Positions 10,769 through 22,665 of a stretch of DNA of 22,764 bases are shown piece after piece (the stretch's first letter is position 1; each line of letters starts with the position of its first letter). Both the position numbers and the translations under genes were made by a program. Below the pieces are notes generated by a model. It was given only the letters and a program-made list of their open reading frames with translations. It did not search any database and was not told where the DNA came from. Source of the stretch: Pelargonium nanum (Eukaryota; Streptophyta; Magnoliopsida; Geraniales; Geraniaceae); NCBI GenBank assembly GCA_036897485.1, contig JAYMTF010001539.1, positions 1 to 22,764 of the forward strand, written 5' to 3'.

Positions 10769-10774
10769 AATAAA
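10769..10774 (+). terminator. Candidate poly(A) signal AATAAA downstream of KRP
   Basis: A canonical AATAAA hexamer 266 nt after the KRP stop codon, followed by T-rich sequence. The distance suits a plant 3' UTR, but plant poly(A) signals are degenerate and this may not be the one used. Confidence 0.3.
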
Positions 10775-11143
10775 TGTAACTCATTTTCTTTTGGCATTAT
10801 TGATGTCTTGTTCTCTGTTCTTTAATATGCACATATCTCTTAAAGCCTGCAATGAGATTATACGAAACACAAGCTCAACCTGAGGTTGCAATTAAGTTGT
10901 GATGGCGATGTTTCATGGCGCCACTTTGACTTGTGAGAAATATTGGTAAGGTAGTGGTGGCGGTGGTCACGACCGAAATGGAATGGTGGGTTGGATTGTT
11001 TGGTTTAGTCACTTTCATGGTTTTTCTTCACAAACTTGCACCGAATAAGCGTTATTCTTGATGTTTTTGTGAATTTTGCAGACCTTTCCTGACCCATCTC
11101 GGTTCATAAAGCTCGGGAGGTGAAAGAATGGAGACTGACCTCC

Positions 11144-11277
11144 CCATAATGCTTGAAGTTGAACCTCTGGTTTTGTTTTGTTGAATCATGACAATAGCTT
11201 TTTGCAGGTAAATGGGGTCCAAAGGGTCCCAACCCCTAATGGCTGAGCTAGGGCTTGAGCCTCTGGTTTTGCAAGTG
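11144..11277. repeat. Pair of diverged copies containing CCTCTGGTTTTG
   Basis: Two segments, about 11144-11180 and 11237-11277, each read AATG(C/G)…TTGA(A/G)CCTCTGGTTTTG in the same orientation. CCTCTGGTTTTG is identical in both. Between the copies lies GGGTCCAAAGGGTCCCAACCC. The arrangement suggests a small local duplication or a remnant of a repeated element. The second copy overlaps the start of the candidate P-loop frame. Confidence 0.4.
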
Positions 11278-11749
11278 GGTGTGGTGGGGATTGGCAAAAC
11301 CAGACTTGCTCTTGGATTGTTCTCTAGTACCTTTCAGAGACTTCAGGTTTGTGTCTGACACAAGAGCTCTCAGTGAATTTTCTTTTGCTGCACCTGTAGT
11401 AACTTTGTGCTGTTAAAAGCTGCTCAATTTATTAAGCGGGCATTTATTGGATCAATGTACCATGAGAGTTGAGAGTAGAGCTTGGCCATTCACATGGGTC
11501 ACTTGTACTGTTCTGCACTTTCAAGCATCATCATCACAGGTGATGAAAGCTGAAACTTGAGTACCAGACACACATATGTACATGTGGTCAACTTGTAATT
11601 GATGATGTCCACTTACAAGATAAAAAGGTCTGGCTAAAAGGCTTGTGATGAAGTACAGCTAATGTCACTGTTGGCTTTGTTGCTTGTTGTAGGGCAAGAG
11701 CAAGCATCTTCTAGCCTTTCTTCAAACCAACAAACTCCATGTGGACTAG
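11212..11749 (+). other. Speculative two-exon frame encoding a short P-loop peptide
   Basis: The open frame 11212-11346 contains a perfect Walker A pattern GVVGIGKT (residues 23-30), followed by RLALGLFSS. A CAG/GTTTGTG donor lies at 11346/11347. An acceptor TTGTTGTAG precedes 11693, and the joined frame stays open to a TAG at 11747-11749, giving 63 residues in total. The P-loop resembles those of NB-ARC or other P-loop NTPases, but none of their other motifs (Walker B, GLPL) is visible. It could be a fragment of a decayed gene, a tiny unrecognised gene, or chance. Only the motif itself is directly seen; splicing and expression are inferred. Confidence 0.18.
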
Positions 11750-12290
11750 ATGGAGACTTTTGTGATGTTAGTGCACTTTTTGCATTAAGTAGAGCTGACA
11801 ACTCGAGTTTGAGGTTTGGAAATTGGGTTGTCATACATGTTCGTGTTCATGGGTTTGTGTTGAAATTATCAACTCTAAATATTAGTGTAACAAAGTTGGT
11901 AATTGAGGTTGACTTAATAGAGATACAAGATACGGAATAACTCCTCTTTCTTAGCAGAATTTTGAATTCACGACTTTGAGAAGTGTGTGCCTTAAATTAT
12001 TGAGTCGGAGACATCTAAATGGTCTTTCAATGGAGTCTGTTTATTTTGTTGGTTTCTCTGTTTGCCCTGAACAAATAATCCATGCATGTGAAAACATATA
12101 TGACCATGACTACATGGGGTGGAGGTATCCAAGAATTTGACTTGAACAAAACAAATGGTGGGAGATAGTGACATGATGGGATAACAATTTCATGTCATTA
12201 CATGGGCTCACATGTGGGCCCATAAATGTATTGTTATGAGCATCTCTAGTTTGGAGATCCAACGAGTCTTCAACATTGCTTAAACAATGC

Positions 12291-12420
12291 TGAGCTTGTT
12301 TAGTAACACCATTGTCTTTCATAGGATGTGCGACCTAAGCAAAATTTGAACATATCTGAGTTTGTTTCATAACACTATTGTCGCCTTAAAAGATGTGTAA
12401 CATAAACAAAATTTATAAGA
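12291..12420. repeat. Two-copy tandem duplication, unit about 66 bp
   Basis: Copy 1 (12291-12356) and copy 2 (12357-12420) are adjacent and in the same orientation. Shared blocks in order are TGAG-TTGTTT, TAACAC-ATTGTC, GATGTG and CAAAATTT. There are scattered substitutions and one small indel, so roughly three quarters of positions match. It looks like an old local tandem duplication without coding function. Confidence 0.55.
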
Positions 12421-12876
12421 CAGTTGCAATATTTAATTTGGATTGACCTATTTTTCATTTGTGGTGAACTTATTTTTGTATGACAATAGCTAGTGTTGTG
12501 ATGGTCTATCATCTTGTCAAAACATGTTAGACCGTTTTTCATCTGACGCCGAAATATGATAATTGTATGCATATTATCTCAAATAATCATTATTCAAATT
12601 CAATAAATCTGAAATAATCACCATTCCGAATGCTAAGATTTCAATGAGAACACAATACGCCATAAACCGACAAAAACAGGGTAGTTTAACTTCATTTCCA
12701 TCAAAGACAAATCCAGGGAGAAACAGGCACATATTCATCATCATCATAACAAAAATATCCCACAATCCCCAAATCTCTAACAGTTCAAGAAACAATAGAA
12801 AAACAAGTTACCTTGACCGCACATATAAACTTATTGTAAAGGATCTCTCACCAATTCCGAGCAGCAGTGTCCATGT

Positions 12877-14841
12877 TCAAGCCGACTTTGTGTAGAAACG
12901 GACTCCAACTGCCAAACCCAAGATCATGAGGGGAACTAGGAATTGAAGGAGCTTGATGATGAACTCGGGCGTCTTGTCTTGGTTGTACTGAGGCTGCTTG
13001 GGAGGAGTATATGTGGTCTTGGTGGGTATGGTGGCGGTATCAATGTTACCAACGTACATTTCGTCCATCATTGCTCTTGCGCTGCTACTGTGTCCAACAT
13101 CCTCGAAATCATCGGTTGCATCCTTCCCTGAAATCCGCACATCACGTTAGGTTCATCTACAACAAGTATCCAATTGCATAAACACTAATGCACTCCATCT
13201 GACTCGAAATGAGTTTATTTTTGTCAAAATTAAGGACAACCGAACATTCCAACTTATACCCTCTTGTGCTCTTATTGCAACAAACTCAATGGATTCTAAC
13301 TAACCTTAGAGGCATTGCTGGTAATTCATGCATAATTGATAAACAAAAAAGAAAGTGGACACTTATTTTGGGATAGAGAGAGTAGCAATTTATTTGAAGC
13401 ATAAACGGGTGGTTTAATGCACAAAGACTTGAACCCGTGACTAATGACTATAATGTTACAAACAAAACAACCTTAATGTTGCGACAAGACTCGTGCACGC
13501 TGATTTATGGAGAACATGATAACACAAATCGCAATCAAGCGTAAATAAGGAAAATGCCAAGAATATTGTTGTTGTTTTATACAATTATACCTGTGGCTGA
13601 CAACAAAACCTCATCGCCACCGGGATGATCCTCCAAGAATTTAGTCACATCATATACCTGTTTCAACAGGTTAAAATGGTGAAAATGTAAGAATAGTACA
13701 TGTTAGTATAGCAAACTCCGTCTAATTTGTTAGTTAACTTGCTACAATAGAACTTCAAATAAGTGATCCAACACAACCAAAGCATATACAGCCCCCAAAA
13801 CAAGATGAATAAAATGTGTCAATTTATAGTTTCAGATAGATGGAAATATCGACAGGGGAAGAGCGATACATTGAGTAGTTTTGGGTCCAACTCATTTTCT
13901 AAAGTAAGCAAATTTCCTACTCGAATACGAAAAAATATTAACCCAGCTATTTCCAACAAAGGCGAATTTCTGTTTCCCTAAAGATACTTTCTAGTTTTCT
14001 AGTCTACAATAAGAATCAAGCAGAGAACATAAAGAAAAAAACTTGCACATGTCCAATTCTTTAATTGGGACGAATGGGCAATCAGAAAAGATGTGTTCAT
14101 GTCAAACCAATGAACTAACAAGTGGGTGACCTAAACACGAAACTAGACATCCTAGTGAAGAATCAATACCATCAACTTCAAATTGTCAAATTTAAACAAC
14201 TTGAACCTTCGCCATACACACTTAAGCATTGGTAATATTCACGAGTAATCCAAAATTCTTTAAGAGCCAAACATCATCATTATGCGAACCAACGAGTAAT
14301 AAGAAAGGAACCCGTGCCAAATAGTATTGCCACACAAATTAATTTTGAAGCAAGAATATGCAATAATTGGACATGACATGAGGTTGATAAATCTTTATTT
14401 TCATAACAGATTATACCTAGGGTTCTTCATGAGATCTGTGCATTAAGATACAAAATTGAACCAATCTACATTCTCAAACTCTAAACCCACACACAATAGC
14501 AACAAAAGGACTAAAACTACATCATATGCCAACATAACAAACAAAAACCCACAACACTTGCACTACCAAAAACCTCTATGAATTGGGGAAAAGCACAAAA
14601 CTGAAACCCAAAACGCAAACAATTCACAAAAACATATAATAAAAAATTCAAAATTCAAAATTCAAAATTCCAGATCCAATCAAGGAAACGACCCAAATGA
14701 AACAAATGAGTGATCAAATCAAAAGCCAGAAGAGAGATTGGATCAAAACATTACCTTGCCATCAATGACAAGCCAACAGTCCTTGGGATTGTTGTGTTCG
14801 GAGACCTGAGCCAAAGTGAAGACCTTGCCCTCTCCACCCAT
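12877..14841 (-). CDS. CB5: Cytochrome b5, tail-anchored ER isoform
   Basis: Haem electron carrier that feeds ER desaturases, hydroxylases and P450s. Exons on the minus strand are 14841-14755, 13657-13591 and 13127-12877, with GT/AG borders and exact phase agreement. They give 134 residues, the usual length of plant cytochrome b5. The haem-binding domain is complete: FTLAQVSEHN and DCWLVIDGKVYDVTKFLEDH, then the HPGG motif with axial ligand His40, and the second ligand His64 in EDVGHSSSAR. A proline-rich hinge (YTPPKQPQYNQDKTPEF) precedes the C-terminal membrane anchor at about residues 105-128, and a short basic tail follows. The start at 14841 is chosen because MGGEGKVFTL matches the family N-terminus; the same frame is open further upstream to 15033 but looks like 5' leader. 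It resembles the Arabidopsis CB5-B/D type by its TYTPPKQP hinge. Confidence 0.96.
13658..14754 (-). other. Intron 1 of cytochrome b5
   Basis: A 1,097-bp intron between GTAATG at the donor and AAACAG at the acceptor on the minus strand. It is AT-rich with no recognised internal gene. It contains the short AAAATTCA tandem repeat at 14643-14670. Confidence 0.85.
14643..14670. repeat. Short tandem repeat of AAAATTCA
   Basis: About three and a half copies of an 8-bp unit in the first intron of cytochrome b5, close to its donor. Low-complexity sequence with no evident role. Confidence 0.8.
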
Positions 14842-15226
14842 TGGATTGAAAAGAGCAAAAAAGGAGCAAACTTTAAACAACCCTTTTTGCTGAATTGAGA
14901 GCTCTGAATTTGGGAGGGATCGAGGAGAGACGGAGAGGAAGAGAAGAGGTTGGGTTGGTGAGGTCAAGAGAAAGATTTGATTGGGTGTGGAGTTGGTGGA
15001 GATTGGTGGGTTTGTGGACTCTTCACCAACCAACTTGTATTTTATTTACCGTTTTGCCACTGGATGTGTCTTTTTTTTTTCTTGTTTACTTGTGGTGTCC
15101 ACGTTCCCTAGGCCCATTGCCATCATTTTTGGATTCACTCATTTGAGTAATGAAATAGAAATTTGTTGTTTTGGACGGTACGATTCGGATTTCGGAATCA
15201 AATACAGATCATTAAAGATTAATTGA

Positions 15227-15512
15227 AAACTATTTGGATCTATTCAAAATCTGAATTTTGGAATACGAATTGCAGCGTGTATTGTCTGAATTAGTCCATA
15301 TATTATTGTGTGACGTAAACTAATCTACCACGACTCAAAGATTGGTCGATCAGATTGGATTCAGATATTTTTTTCCGATTATCTCCGATTGGTGTTTTTG
15401 TACTTTTTACTACTTTCAATTTGGTTTGATTTTTTTCACCAATTGTACTTTTTGAAGACACGTGTATACTTTTCATATATGAATCTTCACATTACCCTAA
15501 TGTCACCGGTTC
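15227..15512. other. Gene-free part of the divergent cytochrome b5 / RPL13A intergenic region
   Basis: No gene is recognised. The block is AT-rich, with a G-box CACGTG at 15459-15464 and several GATTCGG/CGGAATC-like near-palindromic words just to the left. It may contribute to either flanking promoter, but nothing shows this directly. Confidence 0.35.
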
Positions 15513-15716
15513 TCATCCTATGCAACCACCTGACATGAAATTAGAGTATCTAATTATAGTTTGGACGATTCTATTCGCGGATCTACAAACAATAGGGAAT
15601 GTTGTCCTTAAAGTCAATTGCGAGAGTAATAAACAATTGCTAATAAGCACACCAAAACAACTCAAGTTCCCTCCACCAGCATAGATTGCGTCCAACCTGC
15701 CAACAATCCGCAACAC
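15513..15716 (-). pseudogene. LINE-type RNase H-like domain fragment
   Basis: The minus-strand frame resembles the C-terminal part of plant LINE RNase H-like domains. NLSCFGVLISNCLLLSQL corresponds to the helix after the VETD strand, followed by FPIVCRSANRI at the place of the usual RRSANRVAH. The terminal histidine motif is altered to RIVQ, and only about 67 codons are open. Minus-strand sequence further upstream (plus 15717-15960) has stops in this frame and no clear conserved block. This is a dead fragment on the opposite strand to the one at 303-565 and not obviously a copy of it. The call rests on motif order only. Confidence 0.45.
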
Positions 15717-15980
15717 CCACCTTTACACCTCGCATCATTCATACGCAACACCCAACCGCATTCAATCCTAATGTCTAAAGCCCACATTCAAGAAGAGCAT
15801 TCGATCACGGCCCTCCAACCCAATCACATCCTCAATTCCCATAACATTCCACTCCAATCCGTCTTTCCGAATAACTGTACACGTCAGCATCTCTGGGTAA
15901 TAACCCTTTGTAGGCCCCGAAACCTGAAACTACTTAGTTGCATCGTTAGTTAGATTTAACAGAAAATCTCTATCTCTTTT

Positions 15981-16110
15981 CACGTGTGTCATGTATGATG
16001 CACTAATTTGTTGATGACATGGCTAGATTAGACTGGTTACTTGATCGAACCGGACAGAAACCACTTGACAAGAACCGTAGCTAGCTCTCAACAAGCCAGA
16101 AAAACCCTAG
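15981..16110 (+). promoter_or_regulatory. RPL13A proximal promoter: G-box and telo box
   Basis: A G-box CACGTG lies at 15981-15986. AAAACCCTAG at 16101-16110 is a telo-box-type motif, typical of plant ribosomal protein genes and usually found near their transcription start. The spacing to the RPL13A ATG (49 bp after the telo box) fits a short leader. A TATA box is not obvious. Confidence 0.5.
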
Positions 16111-16138
16111 CTCCTCTCTCCCTCGCAAAACCTCGATC

Positions 16139-16159
16139 GAAGAGAGAGAGAGAGAGAGA
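16139..16159. repeat. (GA)n run immediately before the RPL13A ATG
   Basis: About ten GA units end at the A just before the RPL13A start codon, so the microsatellite lies in the 5' leader and sets the start-codon context. Confidence 0.85.
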
Positions 16160-18051
<1,892 letters not shown>

Positions 18052-18428
18052 GCATTCTTCAGGGACTAGCTAGTTCAGTTTTGTTAAGGATTTAGTGAAA
18101 TCGCACTCGGTTTTGATGTTTGTTAGGGAAACATGGAACCCATAAATCTGATAAGAAAAATGCTATGGTTACTATCAATGTAGGATGTTTCTTCTGTTAT
18201 ATCTACACACTTTTAGCTTATTGCTTTATCAATGCTGTGGTTTTGATATTTGTTATGAACAAGCAGTGAATGATTCAATATCTCCTGAAATAACATATAT
18301 TTTGCTGTAAGTTACAATCAACAATTAGTTGATACAATTACAGTTAATACAATTACAATCTGAAGAATGAGATTACCTACCTCGTTGCTACTAGTATCGC
18401 GCAACTGTAGCATCAAGCTTTCGAAGCT
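18052..18428. other. Shared 3' region of convergent RPL13A and DedA-like genes
   Basis: Only 377 bp separate the two stop codons, so the 3' UTRs of the opposing genes probably lie close together or overlap. A small repeated word ACAATTACA/ACAGTTAATACAATTACAATC occurs near 18335-18360. There is no other feature. Confidence 0.5.
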
Positions 18429-21400
18429 CTACGAGGAGAATCGTCGTCTGAAGAATAAGAACAATGCGGTAGATGCAGCTAATGCATATGGAAAAACAGT
18501 CCAAATACCCTACACAACATCAATGCAAGTTAGTTTTTGGTGTCCGGCGAATTCAAATTATAACAAGGCTTCAGGTATGCAATATTTCTATTTACCACTA
18601 CTGTCGCGACTGTTGCAATGGCGAAAACAGGGCGCTCTCTCGACAAGAATCCTATCCCCAACTGAAATTGGCAAGCAAAGAAGTCGAATAAACCGTATTA
18701 CCACAGGTAACTAGAAAAGAACTTGTAAGATCTTGAAGAAAATGTTGCAAATGACTACGTATCCTCAAAATGTGCAATATATGCATAGGAAATGCTACGA
18801 GTTCAACAGAGCTGAATTACCTGAATTGGGAGAGTGATCAAGCCGCCACAACAGACTCCGGCAAAGAAACACTCCGGGGAAATGCCCTGTAATTGTGTAA
18901 AAGGATGTTATCACAATAATGACGACAATCGCATTGTATTACATTTGGCCTTTATATACCCAACAATACAGTTTATACGTAAACATGTATTGTTGTGATG
19001 ACAGAAACTGAAACGTGTTGCGAATTCATAACATGTTTCTTGTAAGATTAGCGTTATGGGAAATCACTGACCAAGGTGCCTGCCAGGAAAGCTGTCGGGT
19101 TCCTCACTCCAAGAGAAAGCCGTTCAACTGCAGATTAAAATCGATTAGAACATCAGAATATAGTAATTATTGAGAAGTCAGTTCAATATAACGCAAACCG
19201 TTGCCAAACTCTACACTTTTTCTTGTACTTTCGACACCCCCTAGTTATTCAAAGTTAGAAACCGAACTAAAGTTTTTCTTGAAATATGTAAACTAGCAAT
19301 TCAAGTGATTCAAGCACAATAAACATTCAAAACGAGCACTTGCATCAAGATGCATGATCTCGTGATGAGGTGATGATGATGTCATGCTCATGTTGTGAAT
19401 ATGATATGATAACATGGCGGCGGGCCCCTTGATGAAGTGGCAATGACATCATCGCGCCAAGGTGGGGACATGAACTTGTTACATGCAATGCAAACACTTT
19501 GCAGGAAACCAAATAAAATAGCAATCACACCCTGACAATATGAAACATGCACCAATCACAGCAGATACACAAAAGAAACAAAAGTTTAAAAAGCTCACTG
19601 AGGCCTGAGAGATTGCCATATCTTTGAACTAGATTAGTAATGCTTCGAACCTTCTCTTCGCCAATCCCTATCTACAAACGTTATCAAAGTCGATATAAAT
19701 AAGAGAGTTAGAATAATATCCGAAAATAAGCTTAGTCAAGTACGTTAGAAAGCAAGAAAGCGGACTAACCCTTGAACGAACATCGTCCGTAGCTCCAGAT
19801 TGCCTAAAAAGCTTCCCCAAATAAAACGGTATCATGTCACTTATGCAAACTCCCCTGAAAGTTCGAGTCATCACGTAAGATTCACAATAACAATGTTTTA
19901 AGCTGATGATAGACCGATATTGTGTACAAGAAAATGAATAATATTAGTCACCACTGACCAATAGACCCATAGAATCGTTGATGTTATGTATGGATCGTTT
20001 TTAGAGAATGACTCGGCAAAACTCTGCCACGTCCCATCCAAAGTCAGCTTCCGAGCCAAAGATATACCAACCTATACCAATTGCTAGAAAATCAGTAATA
20101 GCTCATAAAGATCCCGACTATGAAATACTGTAAATACAATATGTGATCAGTTGAGTTTGTGAAACAGAAGTACCAATTCAGAGGACAGACCCAAATATTT
20201 AAAGCCTCTTCACTGATGAAAAGTCCAAAACCAGCAGCCATGAGCAACCAAAAGTAGATCCATCTGTATTGGAACATGTTAGGAGAATATTGAAAAGATT
20301 AAAATTTGAGAAATAAGCACAAATGGAAACAAGACAGTCTTGACACTAATCTAGCGAAAATCCACTTCCTATTCTCCGAACAAACATCAGAAACAGCCCA
20401 TTTTCTTGGAAGATATATACGTTCTTCGAAAATATATTCCAACTGCAATTAAATCTAGAGCCTTAACTTTTCCTCAACTCATCCAAAACCGAAAATAAGG
20501 TACAGTACTATGAGTTATGATTATTGAACTAATGGAAGCAACCCTAAACTAAATAAACCGACTGCTAGCTCTATTAGGGACCAAAACTCGGTGCATACCC
20601 AGGTGGATACTCCGGAAGTATAATTCTGTATCCAAAAGCTTTGAAACTAAAACCAGCCGGTGATGCAGCCATTGCCGAAGAGGATGAACTTTCAGGCAAG
20701 AACTGAACGCCGAATGATGATCCAGCACTAGCTCCTTTGGAGCCAGCAGATATAACAGTAATTGTTGCAGCAATGGCAACAGCAATTCCGAGTTTTAGCA
20801 TGAATGAACTATCCGAAGCACTATCTCTTTTATCCTGATTTCCAAGCAACCCATTATCCAAACTTTCTCCAGCATCATCAACAGGTCTTTCAGCTCCAAG
20901 TGCTTCTGATTCTTTGTCTTGAAAGCTTCTAATTCTGTTAACAATACCAAAAGAACAGATTTTTACCTTCTAATTCCAAATACTACACACAACTAGGAGT
21001 GACAATTCATGCAAACGGGTCTTGTTGAAAGTTTAGTATTATGTTAAACGTGTCAACTTGAACACAACCCATTTATGAATAGACTAACACGACATGTTTA
21101 TAAAATTGCCACTATATCCCTCAACGAGTAATTACATGGGTCACAGGACCTGTTTCATAATACAGGTTACACGAGTATAACATGAACAACACTCTTGTTG
21201 TTTCAACACAAGTACGATCGAGCTGAACATAAACCCACTTAAATTTGAGTCGAACAAGTAATGACCCAAATTGACAGCCCTACACATAACTACTCAAAAC
21301 TAGACCTCAAATGAGGGATTAGAAAGTAAATTGGCAAAAGGGTACAATATGAACAAATTAAGGTGAAACAACACTACCATAGTAGTACAATGAAAGCAAC

Positions 21401-21690
21401 AATCATCATTGTATATCAAGTGTTAACTAATCTCCACTTTCTAGGTAATCTCAATTTTCTCAGCAGCCAAACAAGTTCTGATATTGAAACCAAAAGGGTA
21501 TAAAAACACACCTGAAACTTGAGGGTTTGGAGACATGGAGGACTGAGGATAGCTTGTTCTCCTTGAAGAACAACCTGTTATGGACACTGAGAGAGCTCAA
21601 ATGCTTAGTGGGTCGCCGAATTGAGGACTTGGGTACTGGTGGTTTTGGGTTTAAGCAAGACCCAAATGTTAAAACCGCCATTGAAGACAT
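18429..21690 (-). CDS. Plastid-targeted DedA-like (VTT-domain-type) membrane protein
   Basis: Minus-strand exons are 21690-21512, 20934-20599, 20263-20191, 20071-19959, 19854-19770, 19671-19599, 19127-19072, 18886-18821, 18661-18596 and 18509-18429. All borders are GT/AG and all phases agree, giving 375 residues. The first 60 or so residues are rich in Ser, Lys and Arg with almost no acids, like a chloroplast transit peptide. A hydrophobic segment lies at about 104-122, then WIYFWLLMAAGFGLFISEEA (173-192), CISDMIPFYLGKLFR (237-251), ERLSLGVRNPTAFLAGTLGI (288-307), CFFAGVCCGGLITLPIQ (311-327) and a C-terminal hydrophobic stretch ending in FFRRRFSS. The order, an Asp-containing helix and then an R-x-P-x(4)-AG segment, resembles DedA/VTT proteins, which include lipid scramblases and transporters. 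The exact role is unknown. The gene model is strong and the family name moderate. Confidence 0.85.
19375..19453. repeat. Inverted repeat with 11-bp arms in an intron of the DedA-like gene
   Basis: GATGATGTCAT (19375-19385) and its exact complement ATGACATCATC (19443-19453) flank a 57-bp loop that includes a GC-rich patch GGCGGCGGGCCCC. It lies in the intron between exons 6 and 7. It could fold as a hairpin or be the remains of a small inverted-repeat element. Confidence 0.55.
20994..21282. mobile_element. hAT-type MITE (289 bp) in intron 1 of the DedA-like gene
   Basis: The left end TAGGAGTGACAATT and the right end AATTGACAGCCCTA are inverted repeats of 14 bp with three mismatches. The flanking 8-mers CACACAAC (20986-20993) and CACATAAC (21283-21290) match at 7 of 8 positions, as expected of an aged 8-bp target-site duplication, the length made by hAT transposases. 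No coding sequence is present, so the element depends on a transposase elsewhere. It sits wholly within intron 1 (20935-21511) and does not disturb the splice borders. Confidence 0.7.
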
Positions 21691-22140
21691 GTTTTGAAGC
21701 TCTGGTAATGATTGTCAGTGCCAGAATTGAAACTGAGCTAACGGGTCTGGTCGTCTTGAAGCATAGAAGTTAGATTTTGGTATCATGTGGTGTTTGTGAT
21801 TGGTTACTCCTTAAAATAGAGAAAAATAAGAGGGATATGCTTCTTTTGTGAAGCCGATATACTATTATTTTGGGTGTTTATTGGATTTAAATTTGTTTTG
21901 TGGCTGACAAAAGTTGTCTCTTTTTTTTTTCTCTCAGAAAATTGTTATCATGTGTGACACGTGCTCATTACACATGTTTATAAAAATGTCTCTCTTTTAT
22001 CTATAGTTTTTTTTTTTTATGAAGAATTTTTTGTTTGAATAGTTGTCGATTTTTTATAGACGGTAATTTTATTCATTTTATTATAACTTGTTGAATAATT
22101 GTGGAATCCGACAATTGGATGAGTACTGCGCTTTTTTGGA
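21691..22140. other. Upstream region of the DedA-like gene
   Basis: Presumed promoter of the minus-strand DedA-like gene. A G-box within GACACGTGCT (CACGTG at 21958-21963) lies about 270 bp upstream of its ATG, compatible with light- or ABA-responsive bZIP binding, which suits a plastid protein but is inferred. T-rich runs occur near 21921-21930 and 22007-22018. No gene is seen. Confidence 0.35.
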
Positions 22141-22580
22141 AGCTATCAGAGGTTTTGTCCGAAAGAGACGCATTTTTGACCTAGGAAGGACGACCCTATA
22201 GGTTTACATGTTGTTTCCACATAGACATTGTGGTCGAGATCGTCTTTTTCGTCGCGGACGTCCTTATTTGATGAGATGTAGGCGACCATGGAGCATATAT
22301 ATGACAATCAAATATGAGGCAGTCCTCTAGAAGCAAAGATAGTCCCGAGCCGTGTTCGTAGAACGGTAAGCACATCGGGAAGCATTGTTGAAGAATGCCA
22401 ACGAGAGGGAGCGAGATGAGCATTGTCTCCAAGCTCCACAAAATAAGATTCAATATCGTATTCGTGAACTACAATAAACTACGGATCAACTACAAGTGGA
22501 GAATGCTTTATTGAAAAACTCCACAAACAATCTTGTAGATGCCCGACGTTCTTCTTCGCCAGTAAACGATAATAATTAAG
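22141..22580 (+). pseudogene. Possible degraded coding fragment, unidentified
   Basis: Base composition here is less AT-rich than the flanks. A plus-strand frame near 22405-22578 reads ERDEHCLQAPQNK, then a stop, then DQLQVENALLKNSTNN, ending with a stop at 22576-22578. The mix of charged residues and LxVExxxL spacing looks like a broken coiled-coil tail, as at the end of plant transposon-derived proteins. Upstream frames are interrupted by several stops, and I recognise no family. It may be chance. Confidence 0.2.
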
Positions 22581-22665
22581 ACACGCTATGTTTACAAATT
22601 TTGTATCGAAATTAATAAATATTATTTTTACTAATATTTTGATAACTTCTTTTTTTTTGGTAAAA

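Larger units (their letters stand above)
10504..12876. other. Gene-free region between convergent KRP and cytochrome b5 genes
   Basis: This holds the 3' UTR of KRP (to about 10.8 kb), the two small repeats and the speculative P-loop frame listed separately, and the 3' UTR of cytochrome b5 at its right end. A plus-strand frame at 11662-11940 has no family resemblance. No further gene was recognised on either strand. Confidence 0.45.

Noticed and set aside
11535..11660. Several TGATGA words resembling snoRNA C boxes
   Set aside because: No correctly spaced CTGA box or terminal stem. TGATGA is common by chance in this composition.
11662..11940. 92-codon plus-strand open frame
   Set aside because: No family resemblance and no supporting context. 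It overlaps the second exon of the equally speculative P-loop frame in another frame.
12574..12795. Hydrophobic minus-strand open frame
   Set aside because: Falls in the expected 3' UTR of cytochrome b5 and resembles no known membrane protein.
20574..20598. Stop codon soon after exon 2 of the DedA-like gene, suggesting a truncated protein
   Set aside because: A GT donor at 20598 lies before that stop and joins in phase to the next conserved exon, so the stop is intronic.
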